Source: Rutstroemia sp. NJR-2017a BVV2 (lineage: Eukaryota; Ascomycota; Leotiomycetes; Helotiales; Rutstroemiaceae). Taken from it: a stretch of DNA of 64,000 bases. The stretch spans positions 26,641 to 90,640 of the forward strand of contig NJPS01000027.1 of NCBI GenBank assembly GCA_002946415.1. The letters are read 5' to 3'. Of the stretch, positions 50,049 through 62,969 are shown piece by piece (positions within the stretch are counted from its first letter, which is position 1; every line of letters begins with the position of its first letter). Position numbers and translations under genes: made by a program. The notes under the pieces were generated by a model, which saw only the letters and a list, made by a program, of their open reading frames with translations, had not been told where the DNA came from and made no database searches.

Positions 50049-53000
50049 GTTAAGAACTATAATAGTATTAAAGACCCCAAAATTATATATTATACTTTAT
50101 TTAATCTTATAATCAATAGCTATATCCAATCATTTACCCCCTTTTTAATTATCTACTTAGATATATAAACAGTGATCCTAAACTACTACTAGCTAGCAGA
50201 AAACTATATTCTTATCGATTATACTAAAGGAAGATTATACTGATTTAAGGATATCTCTTATACTACAATATATATATATAATATTCGTATCTAGCTCCGA
50301 GAAGATCAAATGGTTAACTGATATCATTAAGCCGATATAGAGTATAGAGATCGATAACTCGATAACTACTAATAGAAAAAGCAACTAATCGATCTAAGTC
50401 TCTTATTATTGGATAACTCAAACTTCCTGCTAATAGTAATATTAATATAATTTGCTTTACTTAGCAAGTTAAACCCTACTCTAAGCTCGAGTATACTAAT
50501 CTGTAAGATCGCAATCTTGAAGAAGACTCTAAAGAATAAAACAATAAACTTAGTTATATAAATCAACAAGCTAGATATTATCTATATTATTAATAGATTA
50601 TCTTGGTAGAGTACCTAAACTAAAGAAATTAAGACTATAGAGAAGGAACTGAAAAGAAAAGATAATCTATCTCTACTTACTTCCAAGAGATCACCTAAAC
50701 CTCTTTAGCAGCCTCAAACAGAATATAAGCCTACTATCGTTAAGATCAAGTTTATCAGTAATATAGCTCTAAATCTAATCTGTAAGAAATATAGCAACTA
50801 CAAACTCTTCTTAGTTACCTTCTAGAAGATCGACTTTCTAATCAACCAATAATAAGTTCATCAAGACTAATACTTTTAAATAGATAATCTTATTACCTAA
50901 TTACTTAAGTCTACAAATCGATATACTACTATATAATCGATCCTATTAATGGATACCGAAGCCGAGCTATCGATTCTGGATAAGTATATAGACTATACTT
51001 ATATATTCTCCAAAAGAGAATCCAACTTGCTACCTCCTTATCGATAATACAACTATAAGATTGAGCTTGAGAATAATAATACAAATATATTGAAATATAA
51101 CCTACTCTATAAGATATCGGTTAAAGAGCTCGAAATAGTAAAGAAGTATTTGATCAATAACTTATTCAAAAGCTTCATTAAGCCTAATTAAGTATCCTTT
51201 ATTACCCCTATCTTATTTGTGAAGAAGCCTAATAATAGTTTATATTTTTATATCGATTTTCATATCCTTAATACTTTTATCTATAAAGATTACTACCTTT
51301 TACTTTTGATTGACAAAACCTTTATATAATTAGCTAAAGCTAAAGTATTTATTAAGCTCGATATCTGATAAACCTTTTATTATATTTATATAGATCCTAT
51401 CTTTGAAGAATATACTACTTTTCGGATATAGTATAGAACCTATAAATATAAAGTTATACCTTTTGGACTAACTAATAATTCTATAATCTATTAGTATTAT
51501 ATAAATAATATTCTATTTGACTATTTAGATATATTCTATATTGTCTATTTAGATAATATTCTTATTTATTCTGAGAATAAGTTTGAATATATCGAACAAG
51601 TATATTTAGTATTATAATAACTTCAAGATACCGACCTTCAAACCGATATTAAGAAATACGAATTTGATATAAAATATACTAAGTACTTAGACTTTATAGT
51701 CTCAACTAATAGTATCGAGGTAGATCTAGAGAAAGTATCTATTATACGATAATAGCAATATCTAACTATAGTTAAAGATATTTAATCTTTTTTAAGTTTC
51801 TACAACTTCTATAGATACTTTATCTGCAACTTTGGAGTAATTGTGAAACCCCTAATCTACTTAACTAAGACTGGAATATACTTCGACTTCGATACTATCT
51901 ACTAATAAGTATTCGATATATTTAAGGAGATCTTAATAACTATATCTTTGTTACAATATTATAACTATAATTTCTTCTATATACTTGAAACAGATATATC
52001 GGATAATATAGTGGTAAATATACTCTCGCAGAAATATAGAGATAACTAGTTATTTATTGCTTTCTACTTCAAGACTATATAGACTATAGAACTCAACTAT
52101 AAGGTATACAATAAAGAAATATTTACAATTATTAAATCGTTTATATATTGGTATATTGAGCTTACTAGTACTCTCTATCAGATCAGAGTTTTTATAGATT
52201 ACAAAGTATTAGAATACTTTATAATAACTAAGACTCTTAATATAAGGCAAACTCGATAGGCAGAATTACTAATAGATTACTACTTCCTAATTGCCTATTG
52301 ATCTAGCAAAGAGAATCTTCTAGCAGATATACTAATATACAAAGTCGATAAGCTCGACTTTCAGAATAGAATAAAGAAAGAGTATTGTAATCAATAACTA
52401 CTTAAAGACTTGTAACTCGATTCTGAGATTCTGGTCTCTCATATTCAAGCCTATTTCGACCTAATCAATCAGTCGACTATTAGCTCGCTCAACTTAAATA
52501 TTATATCAAATTTTTGGGATCTTATTATATATATTCTATAGATAAATCGCAATCAGAAAAGTTTGTAGCTACTATACCTCCAAGTATTTAAAAGTGATTC
52601 GACTCTTAAACTGAGAAATAAACTACTATTCTACTATAGATAACTAATTATGCTCGATATAGGTAATCTCTATATATTGCTTATTCGAGAAGTATATAAT
52701 ATAATATCGATAGTTTATCTAGATATTAAGAAAACCTTCTTATTGCTCTTAGACTAGTACTACTGATACAGTATCTCTATAGATATTATTAACTATATAT
52801 ACAATTATTATACTTACTGCTATAGTTCTGTTCTAAGAGATAAAACTTCTAGACTATTATATCTATTACCTATTCCGATATATATATAGAAGTATATTAT
52901 AATAGACTACTATAGCTTCAATAAAGATAAGTACAAATATAATAATATTCTAGTAATTATCGATCGATTAAGTAAACAAGTAATCACGATCCTATACTAT

Positions 53001-54215
53001 AAGTCGATCATTGTATAAGAACAAGCTAAGCTTTACTTGATATATATTTACCGGTATTATAGAGCCCCAACTACTATATTTTCAGATAAAGGACTATAAT
53101 TCGTTTCTTCTTTCTAATAGAAGTTTAATGATATTCTAGATACTAAAATCAAGCTCTCAATTATAGATTATCTGCAAACTGATAGTCAAACTGAGATTTA
53201 TAATTAATACCTATAACAGAGACTATAATTATTTATCAACTACTACCAAGATAACTAGTCTAAGTTCTTATCTATAATGGATTATATATAACTTATACTA
53301 CCTTATATATTACTTAGCGATCTATCTCCTTTCGAAATACTTTATAGATATATCCCTAGAGCTCTATAAGACTGGAAAGCTGATTTACAGTTTGTTATAG
53401 ATGATCTCAATCTACAAGATATATATACTTATACTTATAGGAATCGTAAGGTCTTAGATTATGCCCGCAATATAATCTGCAAAGCTCAAGTATATATAGT
53501 AATATCTGTAAATAAATATAGGTAATCTATAGACTTCAATATAGAAGATTATATCTAGTTGGATATATATTACCTACCTATATAATATCTATCCAAGAAG
53601 CTCGATTACCCTATAAATAGTTGCTTTAAAGTATTTGAGAAGATCAGTTATTCCTACCGACTAGAGTTCCCTGATATTATATAGATCTATAATATATTCC
53701 TTGCTAAAAAACTATATAAAGTAGCTGATAATCCCTTGCCTATATAGTACAATAAGCCTCTGCTACTGATCAATATCACTGATACTAATAAGTATATTAT
53801 CGAGCAGATTCTAGTATATAAACTATAATACAAATTACTGATATATCGTATCCAATAGCAAAACTACGATATCGATCTGACTTGGTATTTGGTATCCGAT
53901 TTAAAGACTTCGTTATTACTTTTATATGATTTCCACTTGGCCAACTTTATACTACCTAGTCTACCTATACTTCTTCCTAAATAGCTATATTTATACCAAG
54001 AAGGAGAAGAAAACTATAATTATCTTGAAGATAACCAATCTATAGTACTAGTATAAAAGAAATACTTTCTATTGTTACTTATTTAATAGCTATAATACTT
54101 GTTTTTAGCTTCAAATCCATTATATATTATTTATTTAACTTTACTTCTTATATTTATTTAGCTATACTTGCAGGCTATAACGACGATTTCAAGCTACAAG
54201 ATATATAATTTATTA

Positions 54216-54940
54216 ACTAATAGAACTATCAAATGCAACTATAAGAAGGTATAAAGATATATCTAATTATAATTGTTGAATAAATCTTATATAAGATTCA
54301 TTTGATTCCCCCGCAAAATTTTAGTATTGATTTGCCGAAGCTATAAGATTTATTTGATAAGATTCATTTGTTAGGGTTAAATCTATACCTACTGCAATAT
54401 CACTTGGATCTAGCTCAAATTCGAGTATAAGTTAAATCTAATCTATATAATACTTATCTATTAAGTATTCCCTCTAAACCCTATTAGAAGGTAAATTATA
54501 TCAAAAGATCATTATTGTCGTCGATTTTTGATAGAGTAAATCTATATATAGACTATATCCGCTAGTACAGAAGCTAGTCTATCTATATATAGACCAAATC
54601 AGTAGAATATTAGGATAAAAGTATAAAAGTATAAATAGAAAATAACAACTAACCATTCTATATATAGAGAGTAGAATATAGATATTGAATATATAAAGGT
54701 AATTAGATATAAAAAGGAGAAAAGAGAAGTAAAGAAAGTTTGTTTTTAAAAGAAGAATTGAAATCAGTATTCAAAGCAGTATTCAAAACAGTATTCAAAG
54801 TAGTATTCAAAGAAAGAATCAAATTATAGATCTATTTATTTATTTGCTTATATTCAAGATTATAGTTTGTACTATATACTAATATACTATATTATCTAGC
54901 CAGATTACCTACTATTTAAGTAGTTCCAATAGTTATAATA
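54216..54940. other. Junction between element C and the subtelomeric helicase
   Basis: No gene recognised. It contains three near-copies of TAAGATTCATTTG around 54,293-54,370, one isolated TTAGGGTTA at about 54,371, and a 12-bp tandem repeat (54,765-54,812). It may be the upstream region of the TLH gene. Confidence 0.4.
54765..54812 (+). repeat. Four tandem copies of a 12-bp unit
   Basis: CAGTATTCAAAG repeated four times with single-base changes. In one frame it encodes VFK plus a variable residue. Confidence 0.9.
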
Positions 54941-57900
54941 TAACCAAGGAAGTACGAAAGCGGATTATAGATAAAGTGAACTAGATCGAAGAATTGATTT
55001 TAGATCGAGTCGAGTTAGATAAGTTATTTATCCTGATTACTTCTATTTTATTCTCTATTCCCGAATTGGAACTACTCCGGATCAATAGGAAGAAGTATCT
55101 ATTTATCTTATATATATATATTAGTTGCTAATATCAAGCTATTCAAAAGTATTATCGAGAAGAATATAGTTAGGTTAATATCAGGAAGAGAGGAAGATAA
55201 TAGGTTAGCTACGAAATATCTATATTATAGATTTCTATATATTACTAATAGTTTTTCCTTAAAGGATCTAGTTCTGTATTTTTTGAGATTCAAATAGTAG
55301 GATTCTATTCTGCAGTTCTATCTAGAGATATCGATTTGGAGGCTATTAAGAAACGATTAAACTAAGAAATATAATAAACTAAAAAGGAAGTTTATTACTA
55401 GATTATCGAACTAGAGGAATCCTAAGAACCCAATCTATAATTATATTAAGTAGGATAGATTAAGTATTTAGATATATTGGATTAGAAGGAATTACAAATA
55501 TTGGTTACCTCTATAAAGGATAATAAGCTTAAGTTGGAAATATTATACAAAGTATTTGATTAGTTAATTCAAGATATATAGTATTATTATATTCGATTGG
55601 TAGTAGAATTGGAGGTATTGTTTGAAGCGAACCGAAAAGAGGTAAATAAAGATATCCGGATACTATTTGATAGTTAGATAGATATTACTACCGTTTTGCA
55701 GTATATAGAGGTTTATAGGTAGTTGATATATTATATTTTCTAGTATAAAGATATTGAATCCGAGAAGTAACTAGGATTTATATTAATAGAGAGATAGTAG
55801 ATAGCTATTAATGAAGTATAGACGAATATAGAGAAGTTTATATAATGGAAGAAAGAGTACAGAGAAGATTCAGGAAACAGAATAGAAGGTAGAATAGGAA
55901 ATAAAATAGGAAATAGAATAGAAAGTAGAGTAGGAAGTATAGTAAGAAATAAAGTAGGAAGCAAAACAGGAAGCAAGATAGAAAATAGGATAGAAAAGAG
56001 AGTAAGAAATAGTATAGGAAAGAGGGTAGAAAATAAAACAGAGAAGAAGGAGAAAGATTCGGAAAATAGAATAGAGAAGAAAGAAGGAGATTCAAGAAAC
56101 AGAACAGAAAAAGAGAGAGAAGGTTCAAGAAACAGAGTAGAAAAAAGAGAATATTTAGATAACGAAATAGAGGAGAAAGAAGGAGAATTGGACGAAGAGA
56201 TTAAGTAGATAAGCTATATTCAGTAGCAGATTTTGTAGATATAGATTATATTATTGAACTAGCTATTGCAAGACAACAAGTATAAGAGTATATTAATTAG
56301 TAGATTGGCTGTTTTAGATATATAGGAAGATAAAGGATAGTTAGATACCGAGGATTATATATCCAAATATTCGGCTATAATCAAGTTAGTCTAATTGATA
56401 GTTGTCCAAGAGATATATAAGTATCGATAGAAGACTATTATATAATATAAGGAATATAGATAGAGTATCGAGGTTATCTAGGAGAAAGTATCTAGCTATT
56501 ATATATTGATCCAGAGATTGGTATATTCGTTTATAACTATAGCCTATAATAGTTAAGATCCCTAGCCTATATAGTAGTTATATCATAGCTGGTTATATAG
56601 TTTCAAGATCCGATATATTACTACTACCGAAGAGAAGATCTAGTAGATTAGAGATAATATATTATATCCCAAGATCTAGTTTAGTATAAACCAATTCTAT
56701 AAAATAATTTATAGATTGGTAAGAGAGATCTAAGAAGAATTATAGGAGAAGTTGATAGTTATAAAAGTAGATAGAGATGGAGATATAGATATAAAACAGA
56801 TACTATCGATCTATTAGAACTATATAGTAAACTAGCTATCTGAGACCTAGATAAAGTAGTTGTTTTTGGAGGACAAATAGAATCTATTTGTAGTATATAA
56901 GTAGTAATGATTATATAAGAAAATATATAAAGAGAAGTAATTGCAAAAGTAATTTATAGATAGGATAGAGAAGTGGAAAAAGGAAGCTATCACTATATAT
57001 CAGTATTATATAGAATAGTTCCAGGAGTTATTATAAGTATTGATATATTTATATAGTAGGTAGCCTATCTATATACCGGAGTTATTGGATATACAGTAGA
57101 AGAATATAGTATATAGGGGTATCTAGAATATTTTTATTAAGAAGAGATTGATCGTATTCATAGCTATATACTATAAGGGATATCGGAATAGTAGTAATAT
57201 CAAGATCGTATACCAGTATTTACTATACGAGGTAGAGGAGTTACTAATATATTATTTATAGTTGGTAATCCTGTTTTGAGAGAAGGTATAATTCCAGATA
57301 ATAAGAAAGCCGAATAGTAATCTATTTATATAGAGAGATAAGGAGAAAAAGGAGTACTAATAGTAGATAGAACCGAAATAGAAACTATTATCGTTGTTAA
57401 AGGAGATTAAGGATATTGTCTGAGAATAGAAAAGAGATAATCTAGAAGAAGAAGATATAGATAAGGATATAGATAAAGATATAAACAAGAATATAGATAA
57501 GTTATAAGATCAGTAAAGGTTATAAATCCAATAACAATCCTATTCATGGATATCCGAATAAATACAGAAGATTTTAAAAGAAGGTACTATATAATAGATA
57601 GAGGTAGATAGATTGAATATTAGTATATATTACTAGATTGCTATTACTATATCCTAATAGTATTATTGCGAAGACTAATTCAAAGAGGAGAAAATAGTAT
57701 TGGATAAGAGTAAGAAATAGAACGAAAATAATACCAAGAGAGATAATCTATAAGATTTACAAACCGGTTATAGAATCTATATAGCCGATATAATTTATAT
57801 CCAGGAATTGATAGAAGATAACAATTCTATTATTAGCTATTAGGAGAAGTTCCAATATATCAGTTATATATAGTATTGTTTTTTGGGGTTTCTATCTATC

Positions 57901-60300
57901 TATCAAGAGATAAATATAAATAAGAAAGCTAAGCAAAAGTAGTAGATATATAAGAAGGAGATATAAGATATATAGTAAATCCGGTAAAAGCAATTATACA
58001 AAATCGATATCTATACTATATTGGAGAAGATATTAGGAAGTATAGTATAGTTCCGGAAGTTATAAGAGCTTATATTATATACTATTATAAAGTACCAGAA
58101 CTCTATTATAGCTATAATAGATACTAGGGTAAAGAAGATATTATTATTCTAATTACCGGCCAAGAGTATAAGCTCCAGGATAACTATTATCATCAGCCTA
58201 TTGATATCATTATAGGAATATATAGTAGAGTAATATTAGTAAATAGGGATTTCGTATATAAAGTGGGATTCCTATCAGTACTATTCCTCTAGCCAGATAG
58301 TTATCGTTATACCGGAGGCTATAGTTAGTAAGATATTTAAGATATTTTTGGACTAATTACAAAAGTTGTATTTATTAGAGCAGTTTGTATTTGATAAGTA
58401 TTATATAGTATTGGATAGTACCGCCGAGTTCCGGCCCAAGATACAGTAAGTAGAGGAGTTGATAGAACAAGGAATATAAATAATATATTTGATAGCTATA
58501 TTGCTACCCTATACCGAGCCCGAGTTCATGAAGATTATATAGATCCCGGCCAACAAGATATATATATTCCGATCTCCTACCAGCTATCCCAATATTGTAT
58601 ATACTATAGTAGAGTACGAGGAGAAGAAGGAGGATATATATAGATAAGAAAAGATTATAATTATATATCAATTGGTGGAGCAGAAGTTGGAAGAATATAT
58701 TATATCTACAAAGATCATTATATATAACAGTAGTATTATTACTATATAGAAGGTAAGTTATATATTGAGGTACTATATATATTACCGCGATATAGAGGAG
58801 GCTGCTATCAAAGATGAGATCTGGAAGATATAGGAGAGTACTGATAGATAGATAATAGTAGCTACCAATATATTTGGATTAAATATTAACTAACCGGATA
58901 TATAAGTAGTAGTATATATAGAGCCGATTTACCAGATATAGAATTATAGTTAAGAAAGTAGATATATAGAATAGGATAGATAGCAGAATGAAATTATCAT
59001 TATAATATCGGTGAGATAATAAGAGGTATTGTAGAAAGTATAGATATATATATAATACTAGCTAGACCTGTTCCATATTTCCATAACAGCCTAGGAGAAG
59101 TAGTAGATCGAGTAGCAGAAGGTAGAGTGATTTATAAATAGGGCCCGGTATTACTAGGTATATTTGGACTAAGAGATAGATAGGCGAATTGATCGGGTAA
59201 GGTATAAGGATAAGAAGGAGCATTATGATATATACCAGGCTAGCGATACTATAATAGACGAATTAGATATCTAGTAACAAGTATATATCCTATATAAGTA
59301 TATAAGGTAAGACCGATAGATCAACTATACTATAGATAATATTATCGATATATCTAGTAGTAGTATTCCTATAAACTATAGATTTCCGAGTAGTCTAAGG
59401 TCTATTCCTGGTTTATTACCCTTAGGGTCCTAGGAGAGTATAGAGAGTTTTGACCTAGGATTGATAGCTTACCAGATCAATCTATAGGAATATAGATTAT
59501 TCGTATTATAACAGAGCTAGCAATAATAGTAGTAGGTCCAAAGACAGGTACAGAAGCAGTAAGTAGGTAACAAGATATAGGATATAGAGAATCGTTTAGA
59601 CTAGTAGATAGAGAAATATCTATTATATTATATCCGGAAGTATACTAGGAACTTTGTAAATTTCTAATATCGGTTGGATATATATAAGGATACTAAATAG
59701 GAATTAGTATATATAAAAGTCCAAGTATTATAGTAGATCCAGTTTCAGGAATATATAAGTTGTTATAATTATAATATAATATAGTAGGTTTGTAGTAGAT
59801 AGGAAGAGATTCGAGTAGGGAAGCAGAAGTTTATATAGATTAAGGAAGGAGTATATCAATATATAGAGATCGTCCGGCCAGTAGTTATAGCTATTATAGT
59901 AGTAGAGCCAATAGAGATAATCGAAGAAACAGTTTAGTTATATATATAGACCGAAAGTATTTGGGGTATCAATAAGAAATTAGAGGAGGGTAAAGAAGGT
60001 AAGGTAAAGAAAGGGATATTAATATAGTTTAGTTAGAAGGTGATTTGGGAGTTAGTCAAGATAAGTATTTTATTATAGATATTTTATCAGTTAACTGTTA
60101 GGTTAGAAGAATAGATAAGGAAGAATAGAAGAGAGTTATAGAAGAGATAGGATCATCAAGGTATTTTGGAAGAAAGGAAAAAGTAGAGGAGGATCGATAT
60201 AATATTTATAAAGGGTTATATAGAGTTCAGAATCTGGGTCAATCCTATTAGTATAGAGTATAAGAAAAGGAGATAAGAGTTAGAAGAAAAGAGGATAATT
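54940..60300 (+). pseudogene. Telomere-linked RecQ-type helicase (TLH), RIP-inactivated
   Basis: About 1,770 codons, all in one frame (same phase at 54,952, 55,846, 57,076, 58,123, 58,393, 58,861, 59,869) but peppered with TAA/TAG from Gln and Trp codons. N-terminal part: basic/acidic repeat-rich stretch (55,846-56,205, open for 120 codons) and a conserved block (YYKGYRNSSNIKIVYQYL) at about 57,160-57,220. Helicase core: Walker A at 58,123-58,140 (TRVKKI, from a T-G-x-G-K-S motif), ITIIISLLIS, SSSQIVIVIPEAIVSKIF, DEAH-like box at 58,393 (DKYYIVLD, from DExH), EFRPK...YLIAILLPYTEPEF (motif III), VATNIFGLNI (motif V, 58,858), IYQI*NYS*ES (motif VI, about 58,932). C-terminal part conserved to about 60,260 (ESIWGINKKLEEGKEGKVKK, FYQLTVRLEE). 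It faces the telomere, about 3.6 kb from it. Relatives are subtelomeric in many fungi and thought to act in telomere maintenance. This copy cannot be translated. The exact ends are uncertain. Confidence 0.9.
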
Positions 60301-61545
60301 AGAAGAAGAGAGAATAGGGTAAAGAAGAGAGGATAAGTAAAAGTAAAGAGGATTAATAAGAATAAAGAGGATAATTAGAAGAGAAGAGAATAATTAGAAG
60401 AAGAGAGATTAGTTAGGAAAGGAAAGAATAGATAAAAATAGAAAAGATAGTTAGAGAGAGAAATAATAAATAAGAGTAAAGAAGAGAGTTAAAAGAGAAA
60501 AAGTATTAGAAAAAGAAAATAGAAAAAAGAAAGAGTTATAATAAGATATATAATAATAAATAAAAGAAATATAAAAAAGATTATTAGAGTTCAAGGGTTT
60601 GGTATAATTCAAATAAAGTAAATATAATTATATAATAAGAAGAATTTAAAAAGAAGAAAAAATAAAACAAACAAATAATAAACAAAGTAATTAAAGTTAA
60701 AGAATTTATTATAATTTAAATCAAGTATATATTATTATAAAATAATAAGAATTAAAGTGAAAGGAAAAAGAAAATTATAGAGTTGAGAAAGGATTTTCCA
60801 TAATAGATAACTTATAGTTAATTGAGAGGAAGAAATAGAAAAAAGTAGAAAAAGAAATATATTATAGTAAGATAAAGATAAATCCGAATCCGAACCTGTT
60901 ATACAGTAGTGTAGGCCGCTAATAGGTACCTATAAAGCCAGAGTTATAGTAGAATAAGAGATAAAATAAACCCCGGACCCGAACTTGTTATATAGTAGTA
61001 TAGGCTACCGATAGATACCTATAGGGCCCAGATTCAGTTCAGAAGAAAAGATATATTAGGGTAAGGGTTATATAATAGTTGGAAGAAGTAATATAGAGTT
61101 AAGATTACCAATATTATAGTGAAGATATATAATAATAAATAAGAAGAATATAAAGAAGATAATTAGATTTCAAGGTTTGTTTATAATTTAAATAATATAA
61201 ATCGGATTGTCAAATAATAAAAATAAATAGAAAAGCAAGAATAAAATTATACAGTTATTCAAAAATTAAATAATAAATAAAACAAGAATTAAATAGAATA
61301 GAAAGTAAGTTAAAATATTATTATAATTATAATTGATCTATTATATAATTTTGATAAGAGAATAAATTAAAAGAGAAAAGAACATCGAATATAAAAAAAT
61401 ATAAAAAGAAAGATTAAGATTATATATTGATTAGAGTTAAATAGAAAATTGAAAAATAGAATAAGAAAAGAATTAAGAATATTGGAATTAAAATAAAAGA
61501 TTAGAATTAAATATAAAGAGTTATTATAATTATTATGATATATTA
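60301..61545. other. Purine-rich subtelomeric DNA
   Basis: Begins with GAAGAAGAGAGAATA-type low complexity continuing the charged tail of the TLH gene, then AT-rich DNA. It holds a duplicated 60-bp block (60,884-61,033). No gene recognised. Confidence 0.4.
60884..61033 (+). repeat. Two copies of a ~60-bp block, 89 bp apart
   Basis: GAACCTGTTATACAGTAGTG (60,892) is repeated as GAACTTGTTATATAGTAGTA (60,981). Similarity continues through GTAGGCCGCTAATAGGTACC versus ATAGGCTACCGATAGATACC. Differences are transitions. Locally GC-richer than the surroundings. Confidence 0.75.
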
Positions 61546-61548
61546 TTT

Positions 61549-62090
61549 AAATTTTTATTCGGTATTGAATTTGAAGTTTTATTTGAGATTTATTTAAGGT
61601 TGTATTTGAGGTTTTATTTGAGGTGTTATTTGAGTATTTTATTTGAGGTTTTATTTGAGATTTATTTGAGATATTATTTGAGGTTTTATTTGAGATTTTA
61701 TTCAAGGTTTTATTTGAGGTTTTATTTGAGGTTTTATTTGAGGTATTATTTGAGGTTTTATTTGAGATTTTATTCAAGATGTTATTTAAATTTTTATTCG
61801 GTGTTGAATTTGAAGTTTTATTTGAGATTTATTTGAGGTTGTATTTGAGGTTTTATTTGAGGTTTTATTTGAGATTTTATTTGAGGTTTTATTTGAGGTT
61901 TTATTTAAGATGTTATTTAAGGGATTTATTTGAGGTTTTATTTGAGATTTATTTGAGGTATTATTTGAGGTTTTATTTGAGATTTATTTGAGGTTTTATT
62001 TGAGGTTTTATTTGAGGTTTTATTTGAGTATTTTATTTCAGTATTTTATTTCAGTATTTTATTTGAGTATTTGATTTGAGTATTTTATTT
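61549..62090 (+). repeat. 12-bp minisatellite with 239-bp higher-order period
   Basis: Some forty units of GAGGTTTTATTT (with 11-bp GAGATTTATTT and other variants). A longer segment starting AAATTTTTATTCGGT(A/G)TTGA is repeated at offset 239 (61,561 and 61,800). Because 12 is divisible by 3, all frames read as periodic peptides on both strands, which explains long but meaningless open frames. Confidence 0.9.
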
Positions 62091-62969
62091 AAATTAGAAG
62101 AATACCATTAGAGTATATTATTAATATATTTGATTGAAATATTTGGAATGTTATAATATAAATATAAATATAGAATAATATAGAAAAGAGAGATGAAAAT
62201 AGAAATGAAAATAATAGAAAAAGTAAGAATATTATTATAAATATATATAAAAAATGAAGCAGAAATATAAATCATAACAAAGAACAACAAAAAAAAGGAA
62301 AAAGAAAATATAAAAAGAAAGATAAAAGATATAATAAAAAAATAGAAAGTGAGAAAAAAATAAAGTAAAATAAAAAGTATAGAAAAGAAAGAATAAAATA
62401 AAAAGAGAAAAAAAAAAACAAATAGAAATTAGAGAGAAAAAGGAAAGTTTTAAAAGATATATTAAAAGTTAAAAAATATAAGTTAAGATTAGAAGAAAAT
62501 AAGAATATTATAAGAAGATGAAAATAAAAGTATAAAGAAAAGAATTAAGATTATAAAGATTATTTATATTCAAAGTTTATATAAGGGTATTATTTAAGTA
62601 TTTAATATAGAAATTTGATATAGAAAATTGATTTGAATATTTTATTTGAATATTAGATTTGAATATATTATTTAAAGATTGGGTTTGAATATTAAATATT
62701 TTAATAATATATATTATTACAATAATTTATTTGAGTAATCAGAATCATATCAAGATAAATATAATAATAGAATAATTATAAATATAAAGAAATAAAGAAT
62801 TAGAGAAAAGTAAATTATAATAGAAAATAAAGGAATAATTATAGGGTTCCACGAATTAATCAAAGTACAAAAATATAAAGATTACCAAATACCAAAAGTA
62901 TATATTAAAATATATAAAAGAGGAAAGTAGTTATAACAAAGATATTTATATTGATACAGAAGATCGAAT
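62091..62969. other. AT-rich subtelomeric DNA, no gene
   Basis: A-rich on the + strand with short irregular relatives of the minisatellite (TATTTGAATATT) around 62,630-62,700. A 60-codon minus frame here (62,108-62,290) is only A/T-rich noise. Confidence 0.4.

Larger units (their letters stand above)
34728..54215 (+). mobile_element. C: Ty3/gypsy A-family element, split by B1, lacking its 3' LTR
   Basis: Plus-strand element of the same family as A1, now in two parts: 34,728-34,912 (partial 5' LTR and leader) and 48,228-54,215. The leader alignment with A1 runs straight across the B1 insertion (…TTTGATAG | TTTCTAATAATATCAG), proving continuity. Gag is at about 48,800-49,790 with many stops. 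Protease is at 49,854-50,048 (KALIDSEINNFIFVDITF; the DSG triad is now DSE). RT is at about 50,940-51,760 (SFITPILFVKKPNNSLYFYI, YLDN near 51,545). RNase H is at about 51,980-52,330. Integrase is at about 52,620-53,650 (NILVIIDRLSKQ). The chromodomain-like tail runs to 54,060. The 3' polypurine tract and LTR are absent; C simply ends where subtelomeric DNA begins. Confidence 0.8.

Noticed and set aside
33217..54215. CRISPR-like or phage-like array of direct repeats
   Set aside because: The repeats are LTRs of nested retroelements with target-site duplications; the organism is a fungus.
55740..56128. Minus-strand Leu/Phe-rich open frames resembling membrane proteins
   Set aside because: They are antisense shadows of the Glu/Arg-rich part of the TLH gene.
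61547..61991. Open frames encoding periodic peptides on both strands
   Set aside because: They arise from a 12-bp minisatellite, which is open in every frame by period alone.
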